A stretch of DNA of 43,832 nt, taken from assembly GCA_026395965.1 (NCBI GenBank), contig JAPLXS010000006.1, positions 74,851-118,682 on the forward strand, given 5' to 3'. The notes under the pieces are model-generated. The model saw only the letters and a program-made list of their open reading frames with translations, was not told where the DNA came from and did no database searches. Origin of the DNA: Candidatus Nomurabacteria bacterium (GTDB lineage: Bacteria > Patescibacteriota > Minisyncoccia > Phycocordibacterales > UBA9973). Below are positions 29,175-39,408 of this stretch, piece after piece. How positions within the stretch are numbered: position 1 is the stretch's first letter; each line of letters begins with the position of its first letter. Made by a program: the position numbers and the translations under genes.

Positions 29175-29205
<31 letters not shown>

Positions 29206-29390
29206 ATCTTCTCAAGAATCAACGCCTGCAGTAGATAGGAGACCAACCTGTCTCACGCATCTATGTTTTACTTCCATCAATATCGCGTTTAAATAATATA
29301 TTAATAGAACCACAATTACTTGTGGGATCGGACTGTAACATTCTCTAAAATAAATTTAGATATTTCACATTCAGTCTCTACGGGCTAAAA

Positions 29391-29457
29391 TAATTATGAA
29401 TTAATAATTACGAATTAGAAATTTAAATTCTTAATTCTACATTCTTAATTTTTAATT
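29391..29457. repeat. AT-rich repeat in the intron P6 extension
   Basis: TAATTATGAATTAATAATTACGAATTAGAAATTTAAATTCTTAATTCTACATTCTTAATTTTTAATT. Confidence 0.7.
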
Positions 29458-29644
29458 GTTTCTTTCCCTCGGTATTGTCCATTCTTTCGAATTGGGATTT
29501 CACCGATATAAGTGAATTTCTCATACAATTAATTGTATGCCGCCGTGTGTACAAAACTTTGTACCAGGCATCTCAGATTAAAACAGTTTTTAGAAAATCT
29601 CTTTTCTTTTTTTCCTCTCGATTGGTTCAAACTGTCGAAACAAT

Positions 29645-29724
29645 AATTAAAAATTAGGAATTAAGAATTAGGAATTGGATGCAAATGCATTTCATTCTTA
29701 ATTCGTAATTATTAATTCGTAATT
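29645..29724. repeat. AT-rich palindromic repeat, copy A (intron P1 loop)
   Basis: AATTAAAAATTAGGAATTAAGAATTAGGAATTGGATGCAAATGCATTTCATTCTTAATTCGTAATTATTAATTCGTAATT. Confidence 0.85.
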
Positions 29725-30048
29725 ACATTCTCAACGGTTTGAACCCAGCTCGCGTACCTTTTTAATTAGCGAACAGCTAAACCCTTGGCAGCTTCTCCAC
29801 CACCAGGATAAGGTGAGCCGACATCGAGGTGCCGAACTCCGCCGTCGATATGAACTCTTAGGCGGAACTAGCCTGTTATCCCTAGAGTAGCTTTTATCCG
29901 TTAATCTTCATCCGCATCTAATGCGAAATGTCGGTTCACTATGTTCTACTTTCGTATCTGCTCGACATGTACGTCTTACAGTTAAGCTAGCTTGTGCCAT
30001 TACACTATCGGCACGGTTTCCATTCGCGCCTAGCTAACCTTAATAAAC

Positions 30049-30089
<41 letters not shown>

Positions 30090-30392
30090 ACCCACCAGAT
30101 ACTGTCTCTCTACGTTTTTGCCGTAGAGATTAGAGTATATCGTTACAAAGAATGGTATTTCACTGTTGAGTAGATCAAAACCAAAATCTTGACCATCAAA
30201 CCTCTCCCATCTATGCTACGCAGTATAACCATACACTCAATATCAAGCTGCAGTAAAGCTTCTAGGGTCTTTTCGTCTATCTGCAGGTAACCGGCATCTT
30301 CACCGGTATTGTATTTTCACCGAGCAGGTCTTCGAGACAGCTCTCCAGTCATTATGCCATTCGTGCGCGTCGGAACTTACCCGACAAGGTAC

Positions 30393-30433
<41 letters not shown>

Positions 30434-31250
30434 CAGGGCTTATATCAGCCAGCACTACATCTTGCGACATAGCACCACCGATATTTGACCTTCTGGCATT
30501 GGTCAGGCATCACCCCCTATACATCCTCTTACGAGTTCGCAGGGAGCTGTGTTTTTGATAAACAGTTGCCAGAGATACTTTCGCTGCGGCCCTTTTTAAT
30601 AAATTAAAAAGGGCAAGCCTTATTCCAAAGTTACGGCTGCTTGTTTGCCGAGTTCCTTGAAGACCTCTCACTCGTTCGCCTTGGTCTACTCGACCTGATT
30701 ACCTGTGTCGGTTTACGGTACGGATTCTATTGTATTAACCTTAGATACTTTTCTTGGAAGCGTGCTTTATAAAATCTATGAGATCGAAACCTCACATTTA
30801 TACTTTGCTTGGATGTTACTTTAACGTCAGTTTCCGGATTTTCCTAGAAACCATCCTTACTAATATACTCAAATCCAATAATGAGCTTTATATACTACAC
30901 TCCGTCCTATCATCGGATACAACAGAAGTTAGGGAATATTAACCCTATGCCCATCAGGTGCGGCTATCGCCATCCCCTTAGGACCGACTAACCCTGGGTT
31001 GATTACCATTGCCCAGGAAACCTTAATCTTTCGGCGGGAAGGGATCTCACCTTCCTTGCGGTTACTTGTGCCAACATTCTTACTTCCACACGCTCCACTA
31101 TGGGTCACCCCTTTAGCTTCGACGCTGAGTGGAAAACTCTCCTACCACTTAATCCGCTCGAAAGCGGAATAAATCCTCAATTTCGGTATTATGTTTAGCC
31201 CCGATTATTTTCGGTGCGAAATCTCTGGATGAGTGAGCTGTTACGCTTTC

Positions 31251-31282
<32 letters not shown>

Positions 31283-31865
31283 TCATTGTCAGAGAAATTT
31301 CACCTCCTTGATTTGCACTTAACATAAATTTAGGGACCTTAATTAGAGATCTGGGCTGTTTCCCTTTTGGCTGATGGAGCTTCGCCCCCATAGCCTAACT
31401 GCTGCGCTTTTAACTCTTAGTATTCGGAGTTTGATAGAAATCGCGAGATTGCTCCCTGTCGATACCTTCCAGTGCTCTACCCCTAAGAGGAACACGCAAC
31501 GCTAGCCCTAAAGCTATTTCGGAGAGAACCAGCTATTACCAGGTTCGATTAGCTTTTCACTCCTTACCACAAGTCATCCGAGACTATTGCACGGGTCACC
31601 GGTTCGGACCTCCATCTATCTTTCGATAAACTTCATCCTGCTCATGGCAAGCTCACCTGGCTTCGGGTCTTATCTGTACTACATTTATTTTCGCGCTATT
31701 AACACTCGGTTTCCCTAAGGCTCCATTGTTCTAACAACTTAGCCTGCAGCATAGATAAACTCGTTGGCTCATTCTTCAATAGGCACGCCGTGACGGAACG
31801 TATAAATACGTCCGCTCCGACTCCTTGTAAGTATATGGTTTCAGGTCTATTTCACTCCCCTTATC

Positions 31866-31908
<43 letters not shown>

Positions 31909-32116
31909 ATCTAAAAATGTATTTAGCCTTGCCAGTTAGTTCTGGCGGATTCGCTCAAGCTATTCGTGTCTTGAGTTACTCAAGAATGACAACCAAAGAG
32001 ACTTGTAATTTTCGATCACCGGGCTATCACCGTCTACGGCGTTTCTTTCCAGAAACTTAATCTAACTACAAATTTTTTAACTCCTCTAGATAAATCTACG
32101 TTGTCACCTTACAACC

Positions 32117-32252
32117 CCAGTACATCACGCTACGCGCGATGACAATTAGGAATTAATAATTAAGAATTAGGAATTGGATGCAAGTGCATTTCATTCTTAA
32201 CTCGTAATTCGTAATTTTTAATTGCATCATCACTCACAGTGTGATGCACTGG
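32117..32252 (-). other. Expansion helix in 23S domain I carrying AT-rich palindromic repeat, copy B
   Basis: CCAGTACATCAC ... GTGATGCACTGG closing helix around AATTAGGAATTAATAATTAAGAATTAGGAATTGGATGCAAGTGCATTTCATTCTTAACTCGTAATTCGTAATTTTTAATT (32143-32223), closely similar to 29645-29724. Confidence 0.75.
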
Positions 32253-32960
32253 TTTGGGCTCTTTCCTTTTCGCTCGCCGCTACTCAGAAAATAAATATTT
32301 TTCTCTTTTCCTCCAGGTACTGAAATGTTTTACTTCCCTGGGTATGCTCGTTTACGTCAAGCGCAAACGTACTTCAAGTTTATTGAAGTGGGTTTCCCCA
32401 TTCAGAAATTTCCGGATCAAAGGTTGCTAGGCACCTCCCCGAAACGTATCGCCGCCATGCTACGTCTTTCATCGCCATTTTTAGTCTAGGCATCCACCAT
32501 ATACTCTTATATTTCCTATTAGGAAATATGAAAACCATCGTCATCTTCTTTAAAAAAGAAGAATCTGAACATATCGATATCTCGGGAACCGCTTCCTCTG
32601 ATATCAATATTTTTTTATTGTTGCATTCTGTTTCCAACTCGATTGAAAAGACCCTCTAAAATAAAGGATAACAGTGAGTTGGAACAGCATTCAGTTTTCA
32701 AATATCATATCAATGTCTCTAAAAATAAAAACCGCCTTCTGGGCGGACAAGGAAAACCAATTGGTCTTACTTTACCGCTTAACTTGGTGATTTTCATTCA
32801 TTAACATCGTGATTTGAATAATATACGAAACGAAAAGGAAAGTCAAGCATATACCCTCTTATTTATCTTGCTTTTAATTTTACAAATAAAACCCTTTAAA
32901 TATAAGGATTGTTGGTAAAGTAAAACATAATAAATATATTGATTTGATGGGTAAAATAAA

Positions 32961-32989
32961 AATAGCCCCGAGCAAAGCTCGGGGCTATT
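32961..32989 (-). terminator. Terminator after the TM-helix/MscS-like gene
   Basis: AATAGCCCCGAGC-aaa-GCTCGGGGCTATT. Confidence 0.85.
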
Positions 32990-33010
32990 TTAAATTAAAA
33001 GGTCTGTACT

Positions 33011-33700
33011 TTATTTTGAACTCAAGTCGTCTGCAAGCTTTCCAACAGCACGAGCTGCTGCTTCCTTACCTCCTAGACCAAATGATAGTCCAAGTGCTAT
33101 AGCAAGAGCTGCTATAAATCCTGTAAATAGGATTTGCATAAATGCTGTTGCAATACCTAATTCTGATAGAGCAATAATAAATGCAAAAATCCAAATTGAG
33201 TAAAGTGTGATTGAACCAAGCATTTTTGCAGAACGGATATCTGCTGCTTGAGCTGAAGCTCTTACAAGCTTTTGCATTGCATCAGCAAGTACAGTTGCGA
33301 TAACCAATACTAGAGAAGCGATTACTACTTTTGGTAAGTAATAAAGAACTGCTTCACGCAAGAAATCATTAACTTGTGTTAGTCCAATGATTTGTAATGA
33401 TGCCATTAAAAAGACAACAATTACGAACCACTTTGTAACTCCTCCAAAAAATCCACTAACATTTAATTTAAGACCAGCGCGATTCATAAAACTTGATGCA
33501 CCTGCGCTTTCAAAAAGCTTATCGATCTTTAGAGCAGCAAATAGTTGAGCTATTGCCTTTCCTATTATTGACCCTACCATCCAACCGATAATAAATAAAA
33601 CAATCGCACCTAATAGACTGGGTACAAAGCTAATAAATCCATACCATAGACCTATCAATGATTGACTGAAAACTTCGCCCCAATTTTGTAGTAATAACAT
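33011..33700 (-). CDS. Small-conductance mechanosensitive channel-like protein (conserved TM helix)
   Basis: LLGAIVLFIIGWMVGSIIGKAIAQLFAALKIDKLFE, ALAIALGLSFGLGGKEAAARAVGKLADDL. Confidence 0.82.
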   Translation of the reverse strand: MLLLQNWGEVFSQSLIGLWYGFISFVPSLLGAIVLFIIGWMVGSIIGKAIAQLFAALKIDKLFESAGASSFMNRAGLKLNVSGFFGGVTKWFVIVVFLMASLQIIGLTQVNDFLREAVLYYLPKVVIASLVLVIATVLADAMQKLVRASAQAADIRSAKMLGSITLYSIWIFAFIIALSELGIATAFMQILFTGFIAALAIALGLSFGLGGKEAAARAVGKLADDLSSK

Positions 33701-33880
33701 AATATAATAAATATTCTTTTAATAAAATAATAAAGTACCAACAAAGTTTCGACCCTTTAAAGTACTGTTCTATTATACCACTATATATTATTTATTAGTA
33801 ACGTATGTGGATAACTAATATTCATATATTAGTTTATAAACTAGATTTAGTATTATTTTTAATATACCGTAAAATATTAA

Positions 33881-33910
33881 AAAAATAACCTTATTAATAA
33901 GGTTATTTTT
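33881..33910 (-). terminator. Palindromic terminator overlapping the wHTH gene stop
   Basis: AAAAATAACCTTATTAATAAGGTTATTTTT, perfect 30-nt palindrome. Confidence 0.75.
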
Positions 33911-34520
33911 GGGTAACATATGTAGACAATTGACCGTTGTCTATGAGTTTTTCATGAGGGAGATCAATAATATCGCATACTAGTTTATCGTACATATCTA
34001 TACGATATTTAAATTCTGTTGTATCTAAGACAACATAATCAAGCTCTTTACCTATTTCAGCTTCTAAGCTTTTAATAACTTGTTGTAAAATATTCTTTTT
34101 TAATTTGTCCCCTACTATTAGTACATCTGCACGACTTTTACTATTTCCAATAAATACACCAGAAACTATCATGAGTTTTATCTTTCCTACTAGCTTAAAT
34201 TTTTGAGGTAAATCTTCTTGAAGCAAAAGAGTTGGATCTATAAGCAAGTCTCGAAGAGATGGAAGATATTTAAATTCTGTATTGAGTGACCAAGCAGCAA
34301 TTTTCTTTTTGGCACCACGAGAACCTTCTTTTGTTATCATTTTACTTTTAATAAACCCCATTGTAGATAGTGCGTTTATTTCTTTGCGGGCATTAGACTT
34401 CATAACACGGCTACGAGAAATAACTTCTTCTATTTCAAAACTATTACCACTATTCAACAAAAATAGTCGCATTATTCTAACGCGTGCCTGACCTCCGAAA
34501 AGTTTTGATAAAGTTTCCAT
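33903..34520 (-). CDS. Winged-helix transcriptional regulator with C-terminal nucleotidyltransferase-like region
   Basis: METLSKLFGGQARVRIMRLFLLNSGNSFEIEEVISRSRVMKSNARKEINALSTMGFIKSK (wHTH); VIGNSKSRADVLIVGDKL-type MNT-like segment. Likely start METLSK at 34520. Confidence 0.65.
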   Translation of the reverse strand: METLSKLFGGQARVRIMRLFLLNSGNSFEIEEVISRSRVMKSNARKEINALSTMGFIKSKMITKEGSRGAKKKIAAWSLNTEFKYLPSLRDLLIDPTLLLQEDLPQKFKLVGKIKLMIVSGVFIGNSKSRADVLIVGDKLKKNILQQVIKSLEAEIGKELDYVVLDTTEFKYRIDMYDKLVCDIIDLPHEKLIDNGQLSTYVTQK

Positions 34521-34580
34521 GGGGCTATTATACGCCAACTTTCAAATCCCATCAACCCCCACAATACATAAAAAATAATA

Positions 34581-34615
34581 CAAAACAGCCCCGGCCGAAG
34601 GCCGGGGCTGTTTTG
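34581..34615 (-). terminator. Terminator after rplL
   Basis: CAAAACAGCCCCGGCC-gaa-GGCCGGGGCTGTTTTG. Confidence 0.9.
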
Positions 34616-34629
34616 TATTTGAGAATTGA

Positions 34630-35019
34630 TTATTTAAGAGTAACTTTACCTCCTGCTTCTTCAATCTTCTTTTTGAAATCTTCAGCTTCTGCTTTCTTCA
34701 TACCTTCTTTAAGTACTGAAGGAGCGCCATCAACTAAATCCTTTGCTTCTTTAAGTCCAAGAGCAAGAACTTCTTTAACAACTTTCATAACTGCGATTTT
34801 TTGTTCTCCTGCAGCTGTTAGTTCAACAGTGAAAGCACTTTTAACTTCAGCTTCTTCTCCTGCTACAGCAGGACCAGCAGCAACAGCAGCTTGTGCTGAT
34901 ACTCCGAATTTTTCTTCTAAAACTTTTACTAGTTCGTGTAATTCAATAACTGACATTTCTTCAACTTTTGAAACTATGTCTTTGAATTTTGCAGGAACTG
35001 TTACTTTTGTTTCTTCCAT
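34630..35019 (-). CDS. rplL: 50S ribosomal protein L7/L12
   Basis: [22 protein letters not shown]..., [55 protein letters not shown]. Confidence 0.97.
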   Translation of the reverse strand: MEETKVTVPAKFKDIVSKVEEMSVIELHELVKVLEEKFGVSAQAAVAAGPAVAGEEAEVKSAFTVELTAAGEQKIAVMKVVKEVLALGLKEAKDLVDGAPSVLKEGMKKAEAEDFKKKIEEAGGKVTLK

Positions 35020-35143
35020 ATATTTATATGCTTCATAAATTATATTCTGAAAAAAGTCCTCGGGTCTCCTCGCCGAATTCTTTTAGAAGCTCGGCCAGAC
35101 ATTTTTTCATAAAATAATTTATTTTGCTTATTTTATTAATAAT

Positions 35144-35629
35144 TTATTTTGAAAGTGCAATCTGATTGATAACACTTGCAAATCCTTGTATTGGTGAATT
35201 GATAATATTGACAAACATTCCACGTAGAGTTTGAAGTGGAGGAATTGTTGCAATGGACATCATTTCTGATGCATTCATATATTTTCCTTCAAATACTCCC
35301 CCAACGATTGAAACATTTTCTTTGTGCTTTTTTTGAAAAGCAAAAACTTCACGAGCACCTGCTAGTAAGTCAGCACTGTATGCTATAGCTAGCTGTCCTG
35401 GCATCTCAGGTAAGTCACCTGTGATTCCATGAGTAGATAGAGCACGCTTTAGCAAAGTTTTCTTTGCTACTTTGTAACCAACTTCTTGCTCCTGTAAAGT
35501 TCTGCGAAGTGTGTTTACATCCGCAACTTTCAATTTATCAAATTTCACGAAGACAACAGAATTTGCACCTTTTAATGCTCCTTCAAGAGAAGCCACTAAT
35601 TCTTTCTTTTTGTCTAATGTAATTGGCAT
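35144..35629 (-). CDS. rplJ: 50S ribosomal protein L10
   Basis: LKVADVNTLRRTLQEQEVGYKVAKKTLLKRAL, MPGQLAIAYS, PPLQTLRGMFVNIINSPIQGFASVINQIA. Confidence 0.93.
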   Translation of the reverse strand: MPITLDKKKELVASLEGALKGANSVVFVKFDKLKVADVNTLRRTLQEQEVGYKVAKKTLLKRALSTHGITGDLPEMPGQLAIAYSADLLAGAREVFAFQKKHKENVSIVGGVFEGKYMNASEMMSIATIPPLQTLRGMFVNIINSPIQGFASVINQIALSK

Positions 35630-35700
35630 ATTTTTTTGATTTGTAAATATAATAGCTTAACTTAGTTAAAATAAAAAAGATTTTTTATTTACCCTTTGCT

Positions 35701-35825
35701 ACCTATTAAAAAATAAAAAAGACCCTTTCGGGCCGTAATACGTAGTCTATCTTGCTAAATGCAAAATATGTTCGACCATCGGCAGGATTTATTACCTTTT
35801 TACAGGTAGACCTACTTTCTACGGC
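35701..35825 (-). promoter_or_regulatory. Ribosomal protein L10 leader with possible attenuator
   Basis: Minus strand CCGTAGAAAGTAGGTCTACCTGTAAAAAGGTAATAAATCCTGCCGATGG...TAGACTACGTATTACGG closed stem, then GGCCCGAAAGGGTCTTTTTT hairpin with U tract, upstream of rplJ. Confidence 0.75.
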
Positions 35826-35869
35826 TACATACGCATAATAGCAAATATAAAAAATTTGTCAAAAAAAAA

Positions 35870-35965
35870 CTATTTCATAGAATCAATAACTACAAGCAAA
35901 ATAAGACCTATTATTATTACTCCTGCAAAACCAGCAATAACTTTTAACAAATGTTTATTGAACAT
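35870..35965 (-). CDS. Small single-TM protein (31 aa)
   Basis: MFNKHLLKVIAGFAGVIIIGLILLVVIDSMK*; hydrophobic helix with positively charged N-terminus. Below the ORF-track cutoff. Confidence 0.5.
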   Translation of the reverse strand: MFNKHLLKVIAGFAGVIIIGLILLVVIDSMK

Positions 35966-36006
35966 AAATGTATTATAACATATATTATTATTTATTCTAA
36001 AATAAG

Positions 36007-36048
36007 AACAAACACAGCCGTAATTTTAAAATTACGGCTGTGTTTGTT
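36007..36048 (-). terminator. 42-nt perfect palindromic terminator
   Basis: AACAAACACAGCCGTAATTTTAAAATTACGGCTGTGTTTGTT. Confidence 0.85.
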
Positions 36049-36063
36049 TGAGTCAGATATTTT

Positions 36064-36080
36064 TAGACGTTGGACGTCTA
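36064..36080. repeat. REP-like palindrome copy 1
   Basis: TAGACGT-TGG-ACGTCTA, arms extended by ATATTTT/AAAATAT. Confidence 0.85.
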
Positions 36081-36091
36081 AAAATATTTTA

Positions 36092-39000
36092 TTACTGTGT
36101 GTTTACTATAATCAAAACTGGAAGATAGTCATCGTATTCATTATTGGCAACATCTTTTATATGAACTTTGATTCTATAATTTCCACTTTGCAATAATCCC
36201 CCGCTAGACAATATTCCATCCCAATTTTTAGAACAAACATTTGTTCCGTCTACACAAGTAGTTGAATTTGATTGAAACATTCTATACAAAGTAACATCAT
36301 TTTCTTTTTCTATCTTTAATGACATCCAATTAACATTTTTGTTTGAATTTAAAACAATATCAAGACTATTTATCAATGGGTTAATATTAATACTACCCTG
36401 TGAACCATTTAGAGTATAACTCGATATTACAGGCAAAGTACTATCAGGAACAACAGGATCTGGAGTTGGTATAGGATTTGGAGAAATTGTAACTGTTGCA
36501 ATATATGACAATGTTGAACCATCTTCTGCCTTCACTATATATGTTACAGGATTTGTAAAATCTTGAGCAGTTAAACTAGTAGGCAAAACTGAGGACTTAT
36601 CTGCTGTTAAAATAGTAGGCACAAGAGCACTTATTGCAGCTCCATAAGGTACCGTCAATTTTACTGTGTGCATATTGTTATCTACAATACCGATTACACT
36701 TGGTGTTATACTATTAAAATCAAAAGAAGTTATAGATTTTAAAGAACTTAAAACTGGAGTCGGAGTTGGTGTTGGTGTTGGTGTTTGAACAGCAATAGAA
36801 TCATATATAGGAAATGGTTGTAGTACCATACTACTACCACCAGTCCTACCCATAGGAGATAAGTATGGTACATTTTCCCAAAGACCGGATGGAAAGGTTG
36901 TAAAATTATTAAATGAACCATCCCAACCAACCCACATATTGTTGTTTATATTTAGGACATCGGTATGCCCAGTTATTACAACACCCAAATCGTCGGTTAT
37001 AGTATAAACATATCCAGTAGTATCCCACTGAATAGCTACGTCATAAGTTTTTCCATTCATCATATTTTGTAGATTATATTCAAGACTAGACACAGACACA
37101 TCTGTTGTTTCAAATCCTTTTTGTGGATCATGACTGAAAACTCCTCTCTGCAAACACTGACTACAATAATACCCTCGCTGTGATTGAACTTTAAATTGCT
37201 CGCGTAAATAATTATTTACATAAGTATCTGTCCAATCATAAACATTTGAACCATTAAATGACCACACTTGCCAATCATTATTGTCACCGTTATTTATTCC
37301 AAATGACGATTTAGGTATATAAGTATAAGTAGATGGTATAACTGAAAATCTAAAAAGATTATCATTTTCTATTTTCGCAAAATCTCCAGTCTTGTCATCT
37401 GCAGAAAAAGAATATATATAATCACCTTGATCATAAGTATTATTTACAGTAAACAATTCTCCATTACTAAAATCTCCATCACTTAAAATACCAAAACCTT
37501 GAGATATCTTACTCATCACAGAATCTGCTAAATATATTCCTGTTGTTTTATCTTTAACATGAAGTTTTACATCTTGAGGAGAGTTATTATTTAAATCTGT
37601 ATAAATAACTTGAAAAATAAATGGGGTTAAATTTTTCCTACCACGATTTGTATCCAAGCCATCGAGCGCATTATTTCCAGAATTTGGAATAGAGAGTGTC
37701 GCTGTTGTAGAAACTACTGGAGTACGAGGTATAACTTCAACAACATTCACAGTGCGAGTTACATTTGATACATTATTTGCTGCATCGGTGGCAGTATAAG
37801 TAAGTAAATATGTACCAACAATAGAAGTATCTACAACACCTGTTTTCAAAACACTAATTACTCCATCTTTATTGTCTAGTGCAGTTGCACCTGCATCTAC
37901 ATATACCGAGCCTTTAAATACTGTTACAGTATTTTCTCCTACCAATGTAATGACGGGAGATATTATGTCCACAATTACAACAGGAACAACATTTATAGTA
38001 CGTATTGAAGTCGATATATTATTAGTAGAATCACTTGCAGTATAAGTAATAATATAAACTCCGGCACTTGAAGTATCCACAAAACCAGTTGATACAACAG
38101 AAATTACTCCATCTTTGTCATCTAAAGCTGTCGCTCCTGCATCTACATAAATAGAACCGATAGAAACTGTTACGATACTCTCTCCAAGAACAGTTATAAC
38201 TGGTGCGAGAATATCAGCTTTTATTGCCGTATCGTTTGATGAACTAGACCCACCCCCTCCTCCACTTACCCATCCGCTTGAGCTATTATTTACAGCCCCA
38301 CTTGAAACAACAGGATTTTTAACAGTACTGATTGGCTCTTCGTTATTAACCGAAGAATCATCAACTACAGAAATATCATTTGTGTCTACAACAGACACAT
38401 CACTTGATACTTTTTCATTAATAATATTAGGATCTAATGTTTCAGCTAAAATATCTCCATTTTTTATTGTTTGTTCTGTATCATTAAATATATTTTTATT
38501 ATCGTAAGACCCAGCTGCTGCAAGATTATTGTTTGCATTGTTTCCAAAAATATTAACTAAAGATTTAACTCCTCCTTTTACAGCATTAAAAGAAAAAGAC
38601 CCGATCTTGATTATGCTATTTACTACAAAATCTGCAGCACCGATTACAACCAAACTAGCTTTGTGAAATATGTTAATTTTCTGAGGTGAGATACATTTGT
38701 TATTTCCATCTTGGGTCTGATTTATAGCTAAATTTTCAAGAGAAGATTGTATATCCAAAACAATCTGATCTCCGCGGTATTTCAAATATACTTGAGAAAA
38801 ATCATGGCCATTACTTTTAATGCCTGTTAAATCTATATGAGTATTGGGTGTCATAATATTTTTAACACTACCCACAAGAGTAGCAATGACACTATCTGTA
38901 TCTGAAGTAAGGTATTTACCATCACCTGCTACTCTATCTGATGGAGTAGCTACACTGTATACACCGATAGATTCAACAGGAACTCCACCGTCTTTACCTG

Positions 39001-39403
39001 CAATTTTATCGTAGAAATTATTAACATAGAAATTGCCTTGCGAATGACCTACCAACAAGATTTTTTGAGTTCTTACTTGATTACTTGCATCATTGAGCAT
39101 GTCGACAAGATCAAAATCAGTCTTACTATTAAATAGCCCCTGTGCAATAGCATCTATTATATCCCCAGCACCACCAATATGAGTAGAATTGTAGATATAA
39201 TCTACGGTAACTTTTTCATTCTTATAATAACTTGGTAAAAGTTTTTTTAAATTTTCTTTATTTTCCTTTGCTCCAATATTGTCGGTAAAAATTCCATTTA
39301 CCGTAGCAATAGTGAACCCACTCTTAGAACAAACATCGCTAGCTAAAACATTTGAATACGATAACAATAATAGAACTAAAACAAATAATTTTAAATTCTT
39401 CAT
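36092..39403 (-). CDS. Large secreted/surface protein: N-terminal alpha/beta-hydrolase-like domain plus Ig-like repeats
   Basis: Signal peptide MKNLKLFVLVLLLLSYSNVLA; nucleophile elbow LLVGHSQGNFYVNNFYD; two DUF5011-like repeats (PVITVLGESIVTVSIGSIYVDAGATALDDKDGVISVV...); TPTPTPTPTP linker. Confidence 0.82.
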   Translation of the reverse strand: MKNLKLFVLVLLLLSYSNVLASDVCSKSGFTIATVNGIFTDNIGAKENKENLKKLLPSYYKNEKVTVDYIYNSTHIGGAGDIIDAIAQGLFNSKTDFDLVDMLNDASNQVRTQKILLVGHSQGNFYVNNFYDKIAGKDGGVPVESIGVYSVATPSDRVAGDGKYLTSDTDSVIATLVGSVKNIMTPNTHIDLTGIKSNGHDFSQVYLKYRGDQIVLDIQSSLENLAINQTQDGNNKCISPQKINIFHKASLVVIGAADFVVNSIIKIGSFSFNAVKGGVKSLVNIFGNNANNNLAAAGSYDNKNIFNDTEQTIKNGDILAETLDPNIINEKVSSDVSVVDTNDISVVDDSSVNNEEPISTVKNPVVSSGAVNNSSSGWVSGGGGGSSSSNDTAIKADILAPVITVLGESIVTVSIGSIYVDAGATALDDKDGVISVVSTGFVDTSSAGVYIITYTASDSTNNISTSIRTINVVPVVIVDIISPVITLVGENTVTVFKGSVYVDAGATALDNKDGVISVLKTGVVDTSIVGTYLLTYTATDAANNVSNVTRTVNVVEVIPRTPVVSTTATLSIPNSGNNALDGLDTNRGRKNLTPFIFQVIYTDLNNNSPQDVKLHVKDKTTGIYLADSVMSKISQGFGILSDGDFSNGELFTVNNTYDQGDYIYSFSADDKTGDFAKIENDNLFRFSVIPSTYTYIPKSSFGINNGDNNDWQVWSFNGSNVYDWTDTYVNNYLREQFKVQSQRGYYCSQCLQRGVFSHDPQKGFETTDVSVSSLEYNLQNMMNGKTYDVAIQWDTTGYVYTITDDLGVVITGHTDVLNINNNMWVGWDGSFNNFTTFPSGLWENVPYLSPMGRTGGSSMVLQPFPIYDSIAVQTPTPTPTPTPVLSSLKSITSFDFNSITPSVIGIVDNNMHTVKLTVPYGAAISALVPTILTADKSSVLPTSLTAQDFTNPVTYIVKAEDGSTLSYIATVTISPNPIPTPDPVVPDSTLPVISSYTLNGSQGSININPLINSLDIVLNSNKNVNWMSLKIEKENDVTLYRMFQSNSTTCVDGTNVCSKNWDGILSSGGLLQSGNYRIKVHIKDVANNEYDDYLPVLIIVNTQ

Positions 39404-39408
39404 ATAAT

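Larger units (their letters stand above)
29258..29733 (-). ncRNA. Group I self-splicing intron in 23S rRNA (no homing endonuclease ORF)
   Basis: Breaks the conserved ...GGTTCAAACCGT|CGTGAGACAGGTTGGTC... On the minus strand: P4 TCGGT/ACCGA, P5 with GAAA loop (ATTC-GAAA-GAAT), P6 GGG/CCC, P7 GACTG/CAGTC, P3 TTCAC/GTGAA, P8 ATCTAAA/TTTAGA; terminal G at the 3' boundary. Boundaries may be off by a few nt. Confidence 0.85.

Noticed and set aside
29475-29657. + strand 60-aa ORF inside the 23S intron as a homing endonuclease
   Set aside because: No LAGLIDADG/GIY-YIG/HNH motif; antisense to the intron and overlapping its catalytic core.
30754-30942. ORFs within the 23S gene (30754..30942 +, 32380..32637 -)
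   Set aside because: Lie entirely in conserved rRNA sequence or its flanks; chance ORFs.
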